A stretch of DNA of 5,176 nt from Chitinophaga pinensis (GTDB lineage Bacteria > Bacteroidota > Bacteroidia > AKYH767-A > OLB10), in NCBI GenBank assembly GCA_945872015.1, contig CAMBYJ010000157.1, forward strand, positions 1 through 5,176, read 5' to 3'. A model generated the notes under the pieces. It did no database searches. It saw only the letters and a program-made list of their open reading frames with translations, and had not been told where the DNA came from. This document shows, in pieces, positions 1 through 5,176 of this stretch. Made by a program: the position numbers and the translations under genes. Every line of letters begins with the position of its first letter. The stretch's first letter is position 1.

Positions 1-232
1 CTTTTAATCCTTCGCAATTAAAAAACAAATCCAACGGAAACGCTGAACGCAAAATATGTCCATCAATGTTACCATAAACAGCACGCAAAGGTTTTAATCT
101 AGCAATACGATCTGTTAATTCAATAGTCCCTATATCTCCAGCATGCCAAACTTCATCAGCATTAGCAACGTGCGTAAGTATAGCATCATCAAGGTAGCCA
201 TGGGTATCAGAAAGTAAAAGGATTTTTTTCAT
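1..232 (-). CDS. YfcE/MJ0936-family metallophosphoesterase, C-terminus cut by window edge
   Basis: The first 77 residues are visible, beginning MKKILLLSDTHG, and the rest lies beyond the left edge. The fragment has the ordered metal-binding motifs of small calcineurin-like phosphoesterases of the YfcE type: D9-T-H11-G, H30-A-G-D33 and Y53-G-N55-I-D57. In this family these residues hold a two-metal centre that hydrolyses phosphodiester bonds. The physiological substrate is usually unknown, and the protein is expected to be cytoplasmic because no signal peptide is visible. Family members are typically about 160-180 residues, so roughly half is seen. The ATG lies 2 bp after the batE stop (TAAGGATG), so translation is probably coupled to batE and the gene is likely the last or a late member of the bat transcription unit. 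The family call is firm; the substrate and any functional link to Bat proteins are not. Confidence 0.9.
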   Translation of the reverse strand, partial: MKKILLLSDTHGYLDDAILTHVANADEVWHAGDIGTIELTDRIARLKPLRAVYGNIDGHILRSAFPLDLFFNCEGLK

Positions 233-234
233 CC

Positions 235-1002
235 TTAAATATTCTCCAAAGCAGCATTCGCCATCCAACCTGTATTACCATTAGCGATTTTAATTTTCTT
301 CCATCCTTCTTGCTCTTCAATTACCTCTACTTTGGTTCCGTTATGTAATAAAAATAAGTTAGTGCCTTTTTCATCAGGTGCACTTTTAGCATAAGCGCTG
401 CTATCCATAATGATGGCAAATGAATAATTATAAATTAGCTTATTGGCCGATCTTGCAACGATGAATAAGCAAACTGATATGGCAAATACTATTGTAGTAG
501 CATAAAAGCTCTTCTTTTTCTTTTCAACTGTTTTTGCAAAGAGATAAATTAAAAATATTCCAACGGCTATCCATAGCGTTATAATAGCAAATGCCGACCA
601 TTCAGTAGGAGAGAAGGTGGTGATAAATATACTCCACCATTTTTCGTAAAACAATTGAGGAATCGGATCTATTTTATCAGATGCTTTTGCATTTGCCAGT
701 TTTAAATTGTACTCAATGTCTTCATCAGCAGGAGAAATCTTTTTAGCACGTTCGTAATTTAAAATCGCTTTGGCATAGTCGCCTGTTTTGTAATAACAAT
801 TAGCAAGGTTAAAAAACAATGCTGTACTTCTCTTGCCATCATTCACAAGATTCTGATACTGCATGCTTGCTTCTGCATAGTTACCCGATTTATAAAGCTT
901 ACTTGCTTTGTCGTATTGCTGCTCAGCGGTAATGTTATTTGCTGCATCAGATAACAAACAAGATGATAGGATAATTAGTAGTGTTAAAATATAATTTCTC
1001 AT
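235..1002 (-). CDS. batE: BatE-like TPR/SH3 membrane protein of the Bacteroides aerotolerance type
   Basis: The protein has 255 residues. A hydrophobic N-terminal export signal (about 4-20) is followed by two tetratricopeptide repeats (about 27-56 and 61-94, with FFNLANCYYKTGDYAKAILN typical of TPR). Two membrane segments follow (about 134-156 and 167-184), then a C-terminal SH3-like domain (about 197-253, with GTKVEVIEEQEGWKKIKI and GNTGWM). The lysine-rich loop between the membrane segments (KTVEKKKKS, 157-165) should be cytoplasmic, which places both the TPR and SH3 parts in the periplasm. This architecture is that of BatE, the last Bat protein in Bacteroidetes operons tied to oxygen or stress tolerance; its biochemical role is unknown. 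The LSSC at 12-15 fits a lipobox, but hydrophobic residues continue beyond it, so ordinary signal peptidase cleavage near SDA-A is also possible. The start overlaps the batD stop as ATGA and has a strong ribosome binding site. Confidence 0.88.
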   Translation of the reverse strand: MRNYILTLLIILSSCLLSDAANNITAEQQYDKASKLYKSGNYAEASMQYQNLVNDGKRSTALFFNLANCYYKTGDYAKAILNYERAKKISPADEDIEYNLKLANAKASDKIDPIPQLFYEKWWSIFITTFSPTEWSAFAIITLWIAVGIFLIYLFAKTVEKKKKSFYATTIVFAISVCLFIVARSANKLIYNYSFAIIMDSSAYAKSAPDEKGTNLFLLHNGTKVEVIEEQEGWKKIKIANGNTGWMANAALENI

Positions 1003-2831
1003 GACTTCATTCCTCCTTCAATATCAGTTATAATCTGAATAGCGTCTTGGTAAAGCTTGTTCGATTGTGACGTAACATCAAGTCCACCATATTGAGCCAT
1101 CTCACATGTTGCAATGCAATTAGTGAAACGACCTATAGCATCGTCGTTAATATTTTTACTTCTTAATTGTTCTGTAATTGTTTCTTTAGAGAGTTCGGAT
1201 ACGGGTATCGTTAGTTTGTCGCTTGCATAGCCCCATAGTGCTTTAGAAATCTCTTCAAATGCCATTGCATGTTTATTCTCTGCTATTAATTTACCCGCAC
1301 CTGCTAATCTTTTTTGAGCATATGATGTTGCCTTTTTACTTCGTAATAGTGTTGTATTCGCTGAGTTAAAAGCTAATTGTCGTTTGTAATACATTCCTGC
1401 CGCAGCTGCAATTATTGGTAATAAGCTTAACAAATAAAACATCCATGACCCAAAGAACCTTCCACCATCAGCAGGAAATAATTGTTTGTCTGTTTTTAAA
1501 TAGCGAATATCTCTTCCTAGTAATTGTACATCACTTTTAGCACTTGAACTGCTGGCAGATGATGATCCATTTCCTTTACCAACTTTGATTTTAAAAGGTC
1601 CTGCAGTTTTTGATACGTATTGTTGTTTTCCTAAGTCGAAATACGTGAACGTAACAGGAGGTATTTCATAGTCTCCTTCATGACGAGGGATTATCAAATA
1701 TTCTATGGTCTTGCTTCCGTTCACTCCAGCATCACTTGCTTTGTAGTTCTCTCCAATCTTCGGATCATAAGTTTCTAAGTCTTCAGGGAAACTTACATCG
1801 GGAGCAGTTGCTAATTTCAGATTACCATTACCTGAAATTTTAAATTTCAAATTGACAGGTTCGTTTTCTTTCGTAACCAATTTGTCCAGATTTACATCAA
1901 ATGTTAATGAACCGACAGCACCACTAAATGTTGTAGGAGCCGTGCCTGGTAATTCTTTCACATTCACTTTTACCGGAATACTCTTCGCATTACATTTCAC
2001 TTGCTGAACTCCACCAAATGCATCACTAAAAAACGGGTCGTTAAACATTCCAAACGGATCCGCCATACGCTGATTTCTTACACGTATCCTTGCTATGCAC
2101 TCTAGTTCCATCGGGTCAATGGTGAGTACACCCGATTGTTGCGGAAACAGCACAGCCTTCTTAATAACGGCGGTGGTATAACGAACTCCATCAATAACTT
2201 CAACACTGGTTGGTGGTGGGTTTGGTATTTCAATATCCTGATTCCAGAAGCCATTGAACGCAGGCGCTTTTGAAACAGTGTAACTATTAACATCAATGTT
2301 TGTATAGATTTTAAACGTAACTGTTAAAGCTTCTCCTTCATAAACAGAGGACTTATTTACAATCGCTCTTACAAATAAATTCTTGTCAGTTATTCCTGAC
2401 CCCTGATTATTACCCTGATTGTTGTTTTGATTTGTTCCTTGTTGCGGACTGCCTTTTACAACTGTTAAGTTGATGATATTGGAGTTGATTCTTTTACCTT
2501 GTACTTCAATTGATGCAGGTCCGATTTTAAAGTTCCCTTCTGCCTTGGGTTGTAAAAAGAAAGTAAAGGATAATGATTGTGTGTAGGAATTATTGACGAT
2601 ACTGATACTGCTACTTTTGTTAGGGCCACTTAATACATTAAAGCTGCTTAAATCGGGCGAGCGAAAATTTTGTCCATCGCAATTCAAAGTAAACGTCACT
2701 TGAAATTGTTCGCCAACGCCAACAGTCGATTTGGATGCTGTAGCCGATAGAAATGCATTTTGCGCATAACTGGTAAAGCCAAGTATTAAAAATGAAAGTA
2801 ATAATCCCAGTTTGAGTTTAATCCGATACAT
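999..2831 (-). CDS. batD: BatD-family (oxygen tolerance) membrane-anchored protein
   Basis: With the ATG start the protein has 610 residues. A signal peptide (MYRIKLK then a hydrophobic core, cleavage near SYA-Q at 23) leads into a long beta-rich periplasmic region of probable Ig-like repeats. This is followed by one membrane helix (about 463-481) and a cytoplasmic helical tail (about 483-610); the YKR just after the helix agrees with the positive-inside rule. The stretch at 335-359 (NGNLKLATAP, then FPEDLETYDP) is a BatD hallmark. Low-complexity linkers lie at about 128-146 (Gln/Asn/Gly-rich) and 421-433 (Ser-rich), with a Phe/Asp/Pro-rich patch at 258-274. BatD is thought to work with the VWA proteins BatA/BatB and a MoxR ATPase, but its exact function is unresolved. 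An upstream TTG (2847-2849) would add six residues; ATG is preferred because it gives a cleaner signal peptide. No batA, batB or batC is adjacent here. Confidence 0.9.
   Translation of the reverse strand: MYRIKLKLGLLLSFLILGFTSYAQNAFLSATASKSTVGVGEQFQVTFTLNCDGQNFRSPDLSSFNVLSGPNKSSSISIVNNSYTQSLSFTFFLQPKAEGNFKIGPASIEVQGKRINSNIINLTVVKGSPQQGTNQNNNQGNNQGSGITDKNLFVRAIVNKSSVYEGEALTVTFKIYTNIDVNSYTVSKAPAFNGFWNQDIEIPNPPPTSVEVIDGVRYTTAVIKKAVLFPQQSGVLTIDPMELECIARIRVRNQRMADPFGMFNDPFFSDAFGGVQQVKCNAKSIPVKVNVKELPGTAPTTFSGAVGSLTFDVNLDKLVTKENEPVNLKFKISGNGNLKLATAPDVSFPEDLETYDPKIGENYKASDAGVNGSKTIEYLIIPRHEGDYEIPPVTFTYFDLGKQQYVSKTAGPFKIKVGKGNGSSSASSSSAKSDVQLLGRDIRYLKTDKQLFPADGGRFFGSWMFYLLSLLPIIAAAAGMYYKRQLAFNSANTTLLRSKKATSYAQKRLAGAGKLIAENKHAMAFEEISKALWGYASDKLTIPVSELSKETITEQLRSKNINDDAIGRFTNCIATCEMAQYGGLDVTSQSNKLYQDAIQIITDIEGGMKS
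1011..1018 (-). promoter_or_regulatory. Strong Shine-Dalgarno sequence for batE, inside the end of batD
   Basis: The minus strand reads AAGGAGGA, 8 nt before the batE ATG at 1000-1002. It lies within the last codons of batD (Glu-Gly-Gly-Met-Lys-Ser-stop). It selects this start over the ATG at 1008-1010, which is an internal Met codon of batD. None of the other gene starts in the window has a comparable sequence, so batE translation may be initiated independently as well as by coupling to batD. Confidence 0.75.
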
Positions 2832-2846
2832 CTGAAAGATTTTTTG

Positions 2847-2874
2847 CAAAATAAATTATTTGAGATTAAACAAA
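2847..2874 (-). promoter_or_regulatory. Possible Bacteroidetes-type promoter for batD (weak)
   Basis: On the minus strand TTTG (2871-2874) is followed after 16 nt by TTATTTTG (2847-2854). This matches the Bacteroidetes -33 TTTG and -7 TAnnTTTG pattern with one mismatch in the -7 element and a spacer a few bases shorter than usual. Transcription would begin around 2840, leaving a very short leader before the batD ATG at 2831. It lies in the only intergenic gap long enough for a promoter. Such motifs arise easily in AT-rich DNA, so this is only a candidate. Confidence 0.2.
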
Positions 2875-2879
2875 TGTGC

Positions 2880-2897
2880 CATTAACAAATCATTAAC
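2880..2897. repeat. Two direct copies of CATTAAC, 11 bp apart, upstream of batD
   Basis: On the plus strand CATTAAC occurs at 2880-2886 and again at 2891-2897, separated by AAAT. A related ATTAAACAAAT lies at 2865-2875. The copies sit just upstream of the candidate batD promoter, with a period near one helical turn, as tandem regulator half-sites can show. The sequence is short and AT-rich, so chance is a serious alternative. Confidence 0.3.
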
Positions 2898-2902
2898 GCT
2901 AA

Positions 2903-3406
2903 TTATTCTAGGTAAACGGCCTCACTGCCTTCAGTAAGTTCAACACGAATATGCTCTTGAAGCGTGGTGCTTAGGGTAATGCCTACAAAATCTGCAGCAA
3001 CCGGGTAGCGCTTATGGTCTCTGTTTACCAGCAAAGCAGTTCTGATTTTCTTCACATCTCCCTCTAAAAAGGGCTTAAGACTATACATCAGCGTTTTGCC
3101 CGAATTTAAAACATCGTCAACAATTATAATCGTTTTGTTTTTAAAGTCGGATATCTGATGATTATGATTAAGCTGGTACTGTGTTGGATTTTCTTTGTCT
3201 AATTTAATCTCAATAAGTGTGGTTGGAACAGGACAAATCGATTTTAAAACATCATTCAATAAAACTGCGAAACGATAGCCACTATTACTGATACCGGCAA
3301 TAATCAGATCTTGTTCATTGCTTGAGTCTTCATATATCTGATATGCAATTCTGTCAATTCGTTGCTTTATTTGAACCGCATTGAGTATTAAACTAGGTTG
3401 ATTCAT
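2903..3406 (-). CDS. PyrR-like phosphoribosyltransferase family protein
   Basis: This is a type I phosphoribosyltransferase fold of 167 residues with no export signal, so it should be cytoplasmic. The PRPP-binding signature IIIVDDVLNSGKT is at 93-105 and the early loop IAGISNSGYRFA is at 36-47. The C-terminal part LVNRDHKRYPVAADFVG (126-142) resembles the LVDRGHRELPIRADF-type segment of PyrR, the bifunctional pyr attenuation regulator and uracil phosphoribosyltransferase. It is somewhat shorter than PyrR (about 180 residues), and the flexible loop that carries YRDD in PyrR is replaced by IKLDKEN (67-73). Uracil specificity and RNA binding are therefore doubtful, and no pyrimidine gene is nearby. 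The start has an A/T-rich leader without a Shine-Dalgarno sequence. It begins 7 nt after the stop of the NlpC/P60 gene, with tandem TAA codons, so cotranscription is likely. The fold is certain; the substrate is not. Confidence 0.88.
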   Translation of the reverse strand: MNQPSLILNAVQIKQRIDRIAYQIYEDSSNEQDLIIAGISNSGYRFAVLLNDVLKSICPVPTTLIEIKLDKENPTQYQLNHNHQISDFKNKTIIIVDDVLNSGKTLMYSLKPFLEGDVKKIRTALLVNRDHKRYPVAADFVGITLSTTLQEHIRVELTEGSEAVYLE

Positions 3407-3413
3407 TTTATTA

Positions 3414-3962
3414 TTATTGGTATTCAGTTATTCGTGAAAATTCTTTTAAACGCCCGCCGCCCCAGAAGTATTTTTTATAATATTCTTCTTTCAAATCACT
3501 AATAATTACTCCGCTGGAAGTACTCGAGTGAATGAATTTATCATTGCCTAAATATAATCCTACATGTGAAACCTCTGAATGTCTAATCTTGAAAAATACA
3601 ATATCTCCTTCCTTCAATTCTGATTTATCAATTTTATCAACTTCTTTATAAATTTCAGAGCACCTTCTGCCTTTCAATTTAACACCGTAAAACCCGTTAT
3701 ACATGCACGTAACAAATCCGGAGCAATCGACTCCGCTCAATGACATACCCGCAGAGCGATAGGGTGTTCCCAACCAGGTTTCTAAAGTGTCGTACAAATT
3801 CGTATTAAACTTGTCAGGCACTTGAAATCCGAAAACCTGCGTATAATATCCATTTTGATAGCAGTAATAACTATCTCCATACATGTCAGTTGCTGATAAT
3901 TGAGCAAAACTATTCTGACAAGCAAATACAATTAGGAGGAGTATGTATTTTACGGATTTCAC
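3414..3962 (-). CDS. Secreted NlpC/P60 (C40) cell-wall cysteine peptidase
   Basis: The protein has 182 residues with a GTG start. A signal peptide (MKSVKYILLL onward, cleavage near SFA-Q at 20) directs it across the inner membrane. Residues 57-172 form an NlpC/P60 domain: Cys80 in GVDCSGF is the nucleophile, His133 in SHVGLYLG and His145 in KFIHSS complete the Cys-His-His centre, and LKEGDIVFF (116-124) is the usual strand before the His. Enzymes of this type cut peptide stems of peptidoglycan, commonly D-Glu-to-diamino-acid bonds, during growth or remodelling. Residues 22-48 are tyrosine-rich, and I recognise no substrate-binding domain there. The GTG is chosen because the in-frame TAA lies only three codons upstream, there is no ATG before the domain, and it gives a complete signal peptide. 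It starts 16 nt after the methyltransferase stop and runs into the phosphoribosyltransferase gene after 7 nt. Confidence 0.93.
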   Translation of the reverse strand: MKSVKYILLLIVFACQNSFAQLSATDMYGDSYYCYQNGYYTQVFGFQVPDKFNTNLYDTLETWLGTPYRSAGMSLSGVDCSGFVTCMYNGFYGVKLKGRRCSEIYKEVDKIDKSELKEGDIVFFKIRHSEVSHVGLYLGNDKFIHSSTSSGVIISDLKEEYYKKYFWGGGRLKEFSRITEYQ

Positions 3963-3978
3963 TCTGCGAATTTACGTA

Positions 3979-4569
3979 TTATTTACTGATTTTTTTCGGA
4001 CATAAAACTACGAAGAGCTCATTCCCCTTACGTGGTTCAATGGAATTGTAGCATTCTTCCATTTTAGCTATGTCGAAATAACGTTCAAATAACGCTTTAT
4101 ATTCACTTTTAGAGCCCCCGAATGGCGGTCCTTCCTTCTCAAATTCTGAGCTAAACATCAAACCTGCAAGTTTGCCTTTGGGATTTAGAAGCTGACACAT
4201 CTTTTCGGCATACGAGCTTCTCAATTGAGGGTCTAAGGCGCAGAAAAAAGTTTGCTCAATAATCAAATCGAATTTTTCATCAAGCTCAAAAAAATCTTTC
4301 AGCAATAAATGACTTTTAGGAAAATCAGGATAATGTTTGCTGAAATTATTCAAGGGCTCCGCTACATAATCCAATAGAAAAACATTTGTAAATCCTTGTT
4401 GCCACAGATAAGCTGCTTCATGCGCATTGCCACAGCCAGGGATTAATATTTTAATGGACTTATCATTCAGCTGGTGGATGTATTCTTTTATTGGGGTGGT
4501 AATAGTTCCAGCATCCCATCCAGTTTGATTCGTTTTGTAGCGCTCTTGCCAATAGTTACTATCTAACAT
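3979..4569 (-). CDS. TPMT/HOL-family SAM-dependent methyltransferase
   Basis: This is a Rossmann-fold class I methyltransferase of 196 residues, cytoplasmic, without signal peptide or membrane segment. The N-terminal YWQERYKTNQTGWDAG (6-21) is the hallmark entry helix of the thiopurine S-methyltransferase family. SAM motif I is ILIPGCGNAHEAAYL (41-55), the acidic residue that ends strand two is Asp67 in LLDY, and EQTFFCALDP (105-114) is motif IV. GPPFGGS (147-153) is a further family signature shared with plant HOL (halide/thiol methyltransferases). Known relatives move a methyl group from SAM to sulfur compounds or to halide and thiocyanate ions; the substrate here cannot be read from sequence. 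The ATG overlaps the end of the lipid kinase gene by 11 bp and has no Shine-Dalgarno sequence, so translation probably depends on coupling to the kinase. The family call is firm. Confidence 0.9.
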   Translation of the reverse strand: MLDSNYWQERYKTNQTGWDAGTITTPIKEYIHQLNDKSIKILIPGCGNAHEAAYLWQQGFTNVFLLDYVAEPLNNFSKHYPDFPKSHLLLKDFFELDEKFDLIIEQTFFCALDPQLRSSYAEKMCQLLNPKGKLAGLMFSSEFEKEGPPFGGSKSEYKALFERYFDIAKMEECYNSIEPRKGNELFVVLCPKKISK

Positions 4570-5176
4570 TTTGAGGAGTTAAAATAGTTAATGATTTGGG
4601 CTCAATAAAAACATTTATTTCATGTACTGGCTCCATCGATTCACCATCGATATGTAAATGCACAGGTTTATTCGATTTTGCTACAAACGACTTGCATTTA
4701 TAGGTTTGAATGTAGTCGTTGTCTTTTAATTTGCCATTAAAGAGTCGGTATAAGATACCAGGTATTTTCAATATTGGCGGTAACTCAACTGTGACTAATT
4801 CAATGATTCCGTCTGTTAAATCAGCGGTAGGAGCTATGATGGCTGCATTACCAAACTGACTCGCATTAGCAATTACCAGCATATGTTTTTTTACCTGCTT
4901 TGTCTGATTATCAAACGTAATTTCAAATTCTTGTAATGGATATCTGAAGTATTCGGTGAGTCCTATTTTAGTATAGGTGGAGAGTCCTCTTTTACCATGA
5001 TGATTAAATCGGTAGGCCACATATCCATCAAAGCCAAACCCTGAAACATTAACAGCAAAGCGACCATTTATTGTTAATGTATCAATACTACTTTCAGATG
5101 CGTTGCATAATTGTGTTATGGCTTTGCTAACATTTGTGCTCATGCCTACATGGTTAGCAAGTCCGATGCCCGAACC
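4559..5176 (-). CDS. Diacylglycerol-kinase-family lipid kinase, N-terminus cut by window edge
   Basis: The C-terminal 205 residues are visible; the reading frame is open to the right edge, and the true start lies outside. The ATG at 5141-5143 is internal, because the codons before it read GSGIGLANHVG, the family's GTGND-type nucleotide-binding motif followed by the expected LG helix. Further family marks are NVSGFGFDGYVA (43-54 of the visible part), FGNAAIIAPTADLTDGIIEL (107-126), HIDGE (175-179) in the catalytic region, and the closing EPKSLTILTP (192-201). Relatives (DgkB, YegS, BmrU) phosphorylate diacylglycerol or other lipids with ATP at the inner face of the membrane. About 90 N-terminal residues, including the GGDGT motif, should be off-window. 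The second half of the nucleotide motif has Ile where Asn is usual. The gene overlaps the following methyltransferase by 11 bp. The exact lipid substrate is unknown. Confidence 0.9.
   Translation of the reverse strand, partial: GSGIGLANHVGMSTNVSKAITQLCNASESSIDTLTINGRFAVNVSGFGFDGYVAYRFNHHGKRGLSTYTKIGLTEYFRYPLQEFEITFDNQTKQVKKHMLVIANASQFGNAAIIAPTADLTDGIIELVTVELPPILKIPGILYRLFNGKLKDNDYIQTYKCKSFVAKSNKPVHLHIDGESMEPVHEINVFIEPKSLTILTPQNVR

Noticed and set aside
1008..1010. ATG as the batE start
   Set aside because: It is in the batD frame (Met-Lys-Ser-stop) and lies directly after the ribosome binding site; the ATG at 1000-1002 opens the batE frame at proper spacing.
2102..2296. Open frame of 64 codons on the minus strand inside batD
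   Set aside because: It lies wholly within batD in another frame, has no recognisable domain or signal, and the batD frame is well supported there.
2832..2849. TTG at 2847-2849 as the batD start
   Set aside because: It only adds six residues in front of an already complete signal peptide, overlaps the candidate -7 element, and an ATG is available at 2829-2831.
2858..2875. ATTTG/CAAAT inverted repeat as a terminator after the phosphoribosyltransferase gene
   Set aside because: The stem has only five mostly A-T pairs with an 8-nt loop and no following U-run of the usual kind, so it is too weak to call a terminator.
5141..5143. ATG as the true start of the lipid kinase
   Set aside because: The frame stays open to the window edge, and the codons before the ATG encode the conserved GSGxGLA motif, so the protein begins off-window.

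Overview
The window is AT-rich DNA from a member of the Bacteroidota (Bacteroidetes). The assignment rests on a BatD–BatE pair of the Bacteroidetes aerotolerance type, on A/T-rich translation starts that mostly lack a Shine-Dalgarno sequence, and on the style of the neighbouring proteins. The genus cannot be named from the sequence. All seven genes lie on the minus strand, so transcription runs from high to low coordinates. There is no convincing plus-strand gene, RNA gene, mobile element or CRISPR array, and no gene-free stretch longer than about 71 bases.

In transcription order the genes are: a diacylglycerol-kinase-family lipid kinase cut by the right edge (4559-5176); a thiopurine/halide methyltransferase-family (TPMT/HOL-like) SAM methyltransferase whose start overlaps the kinase stop (3979-4569); an exported NlpC/P60 cysteine peptidase starting at GTG (3414-3962); a PyrR-like phosphoribosyltransferase (2903-3406); a 71-bp gap with a weak promoter-like signal and a short direct repeat; batD (999-2831); batE, which overlaps batD by ATGA and has a strong internal ribosome binding site (235-1002); and a YfcE-type metallophosphoesterase cut by the left edge (1-232), starting 2 bp after batE.

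Spacings of -11, +16, +7, +71, -4 and +2 bp suggest one or two transcription units, with the only plausible internal promoter in front of batD. BatD and BatE are predicted to act together at the inner membrane, each with large periplasmic parts. The NlpC/P60 peptidase acts on peptidoglycan outside the cytoplasm, and the lipid kinase probably acts on membrane lipid. A loose cell-envelope theme is therefore possible, but the methyltransferase, phosphoribosyltransferase and phosphoesterase are probably independent housekeeping or accessory enzymes.

I see no clear new system. The points most worth a second look are the separation of batDE from batABC/moxR, an Asn-to-Ile change in the lipid kinase nucleotide-binding motif, and a PyrR-like protein that lacks the usual YRDD loop.
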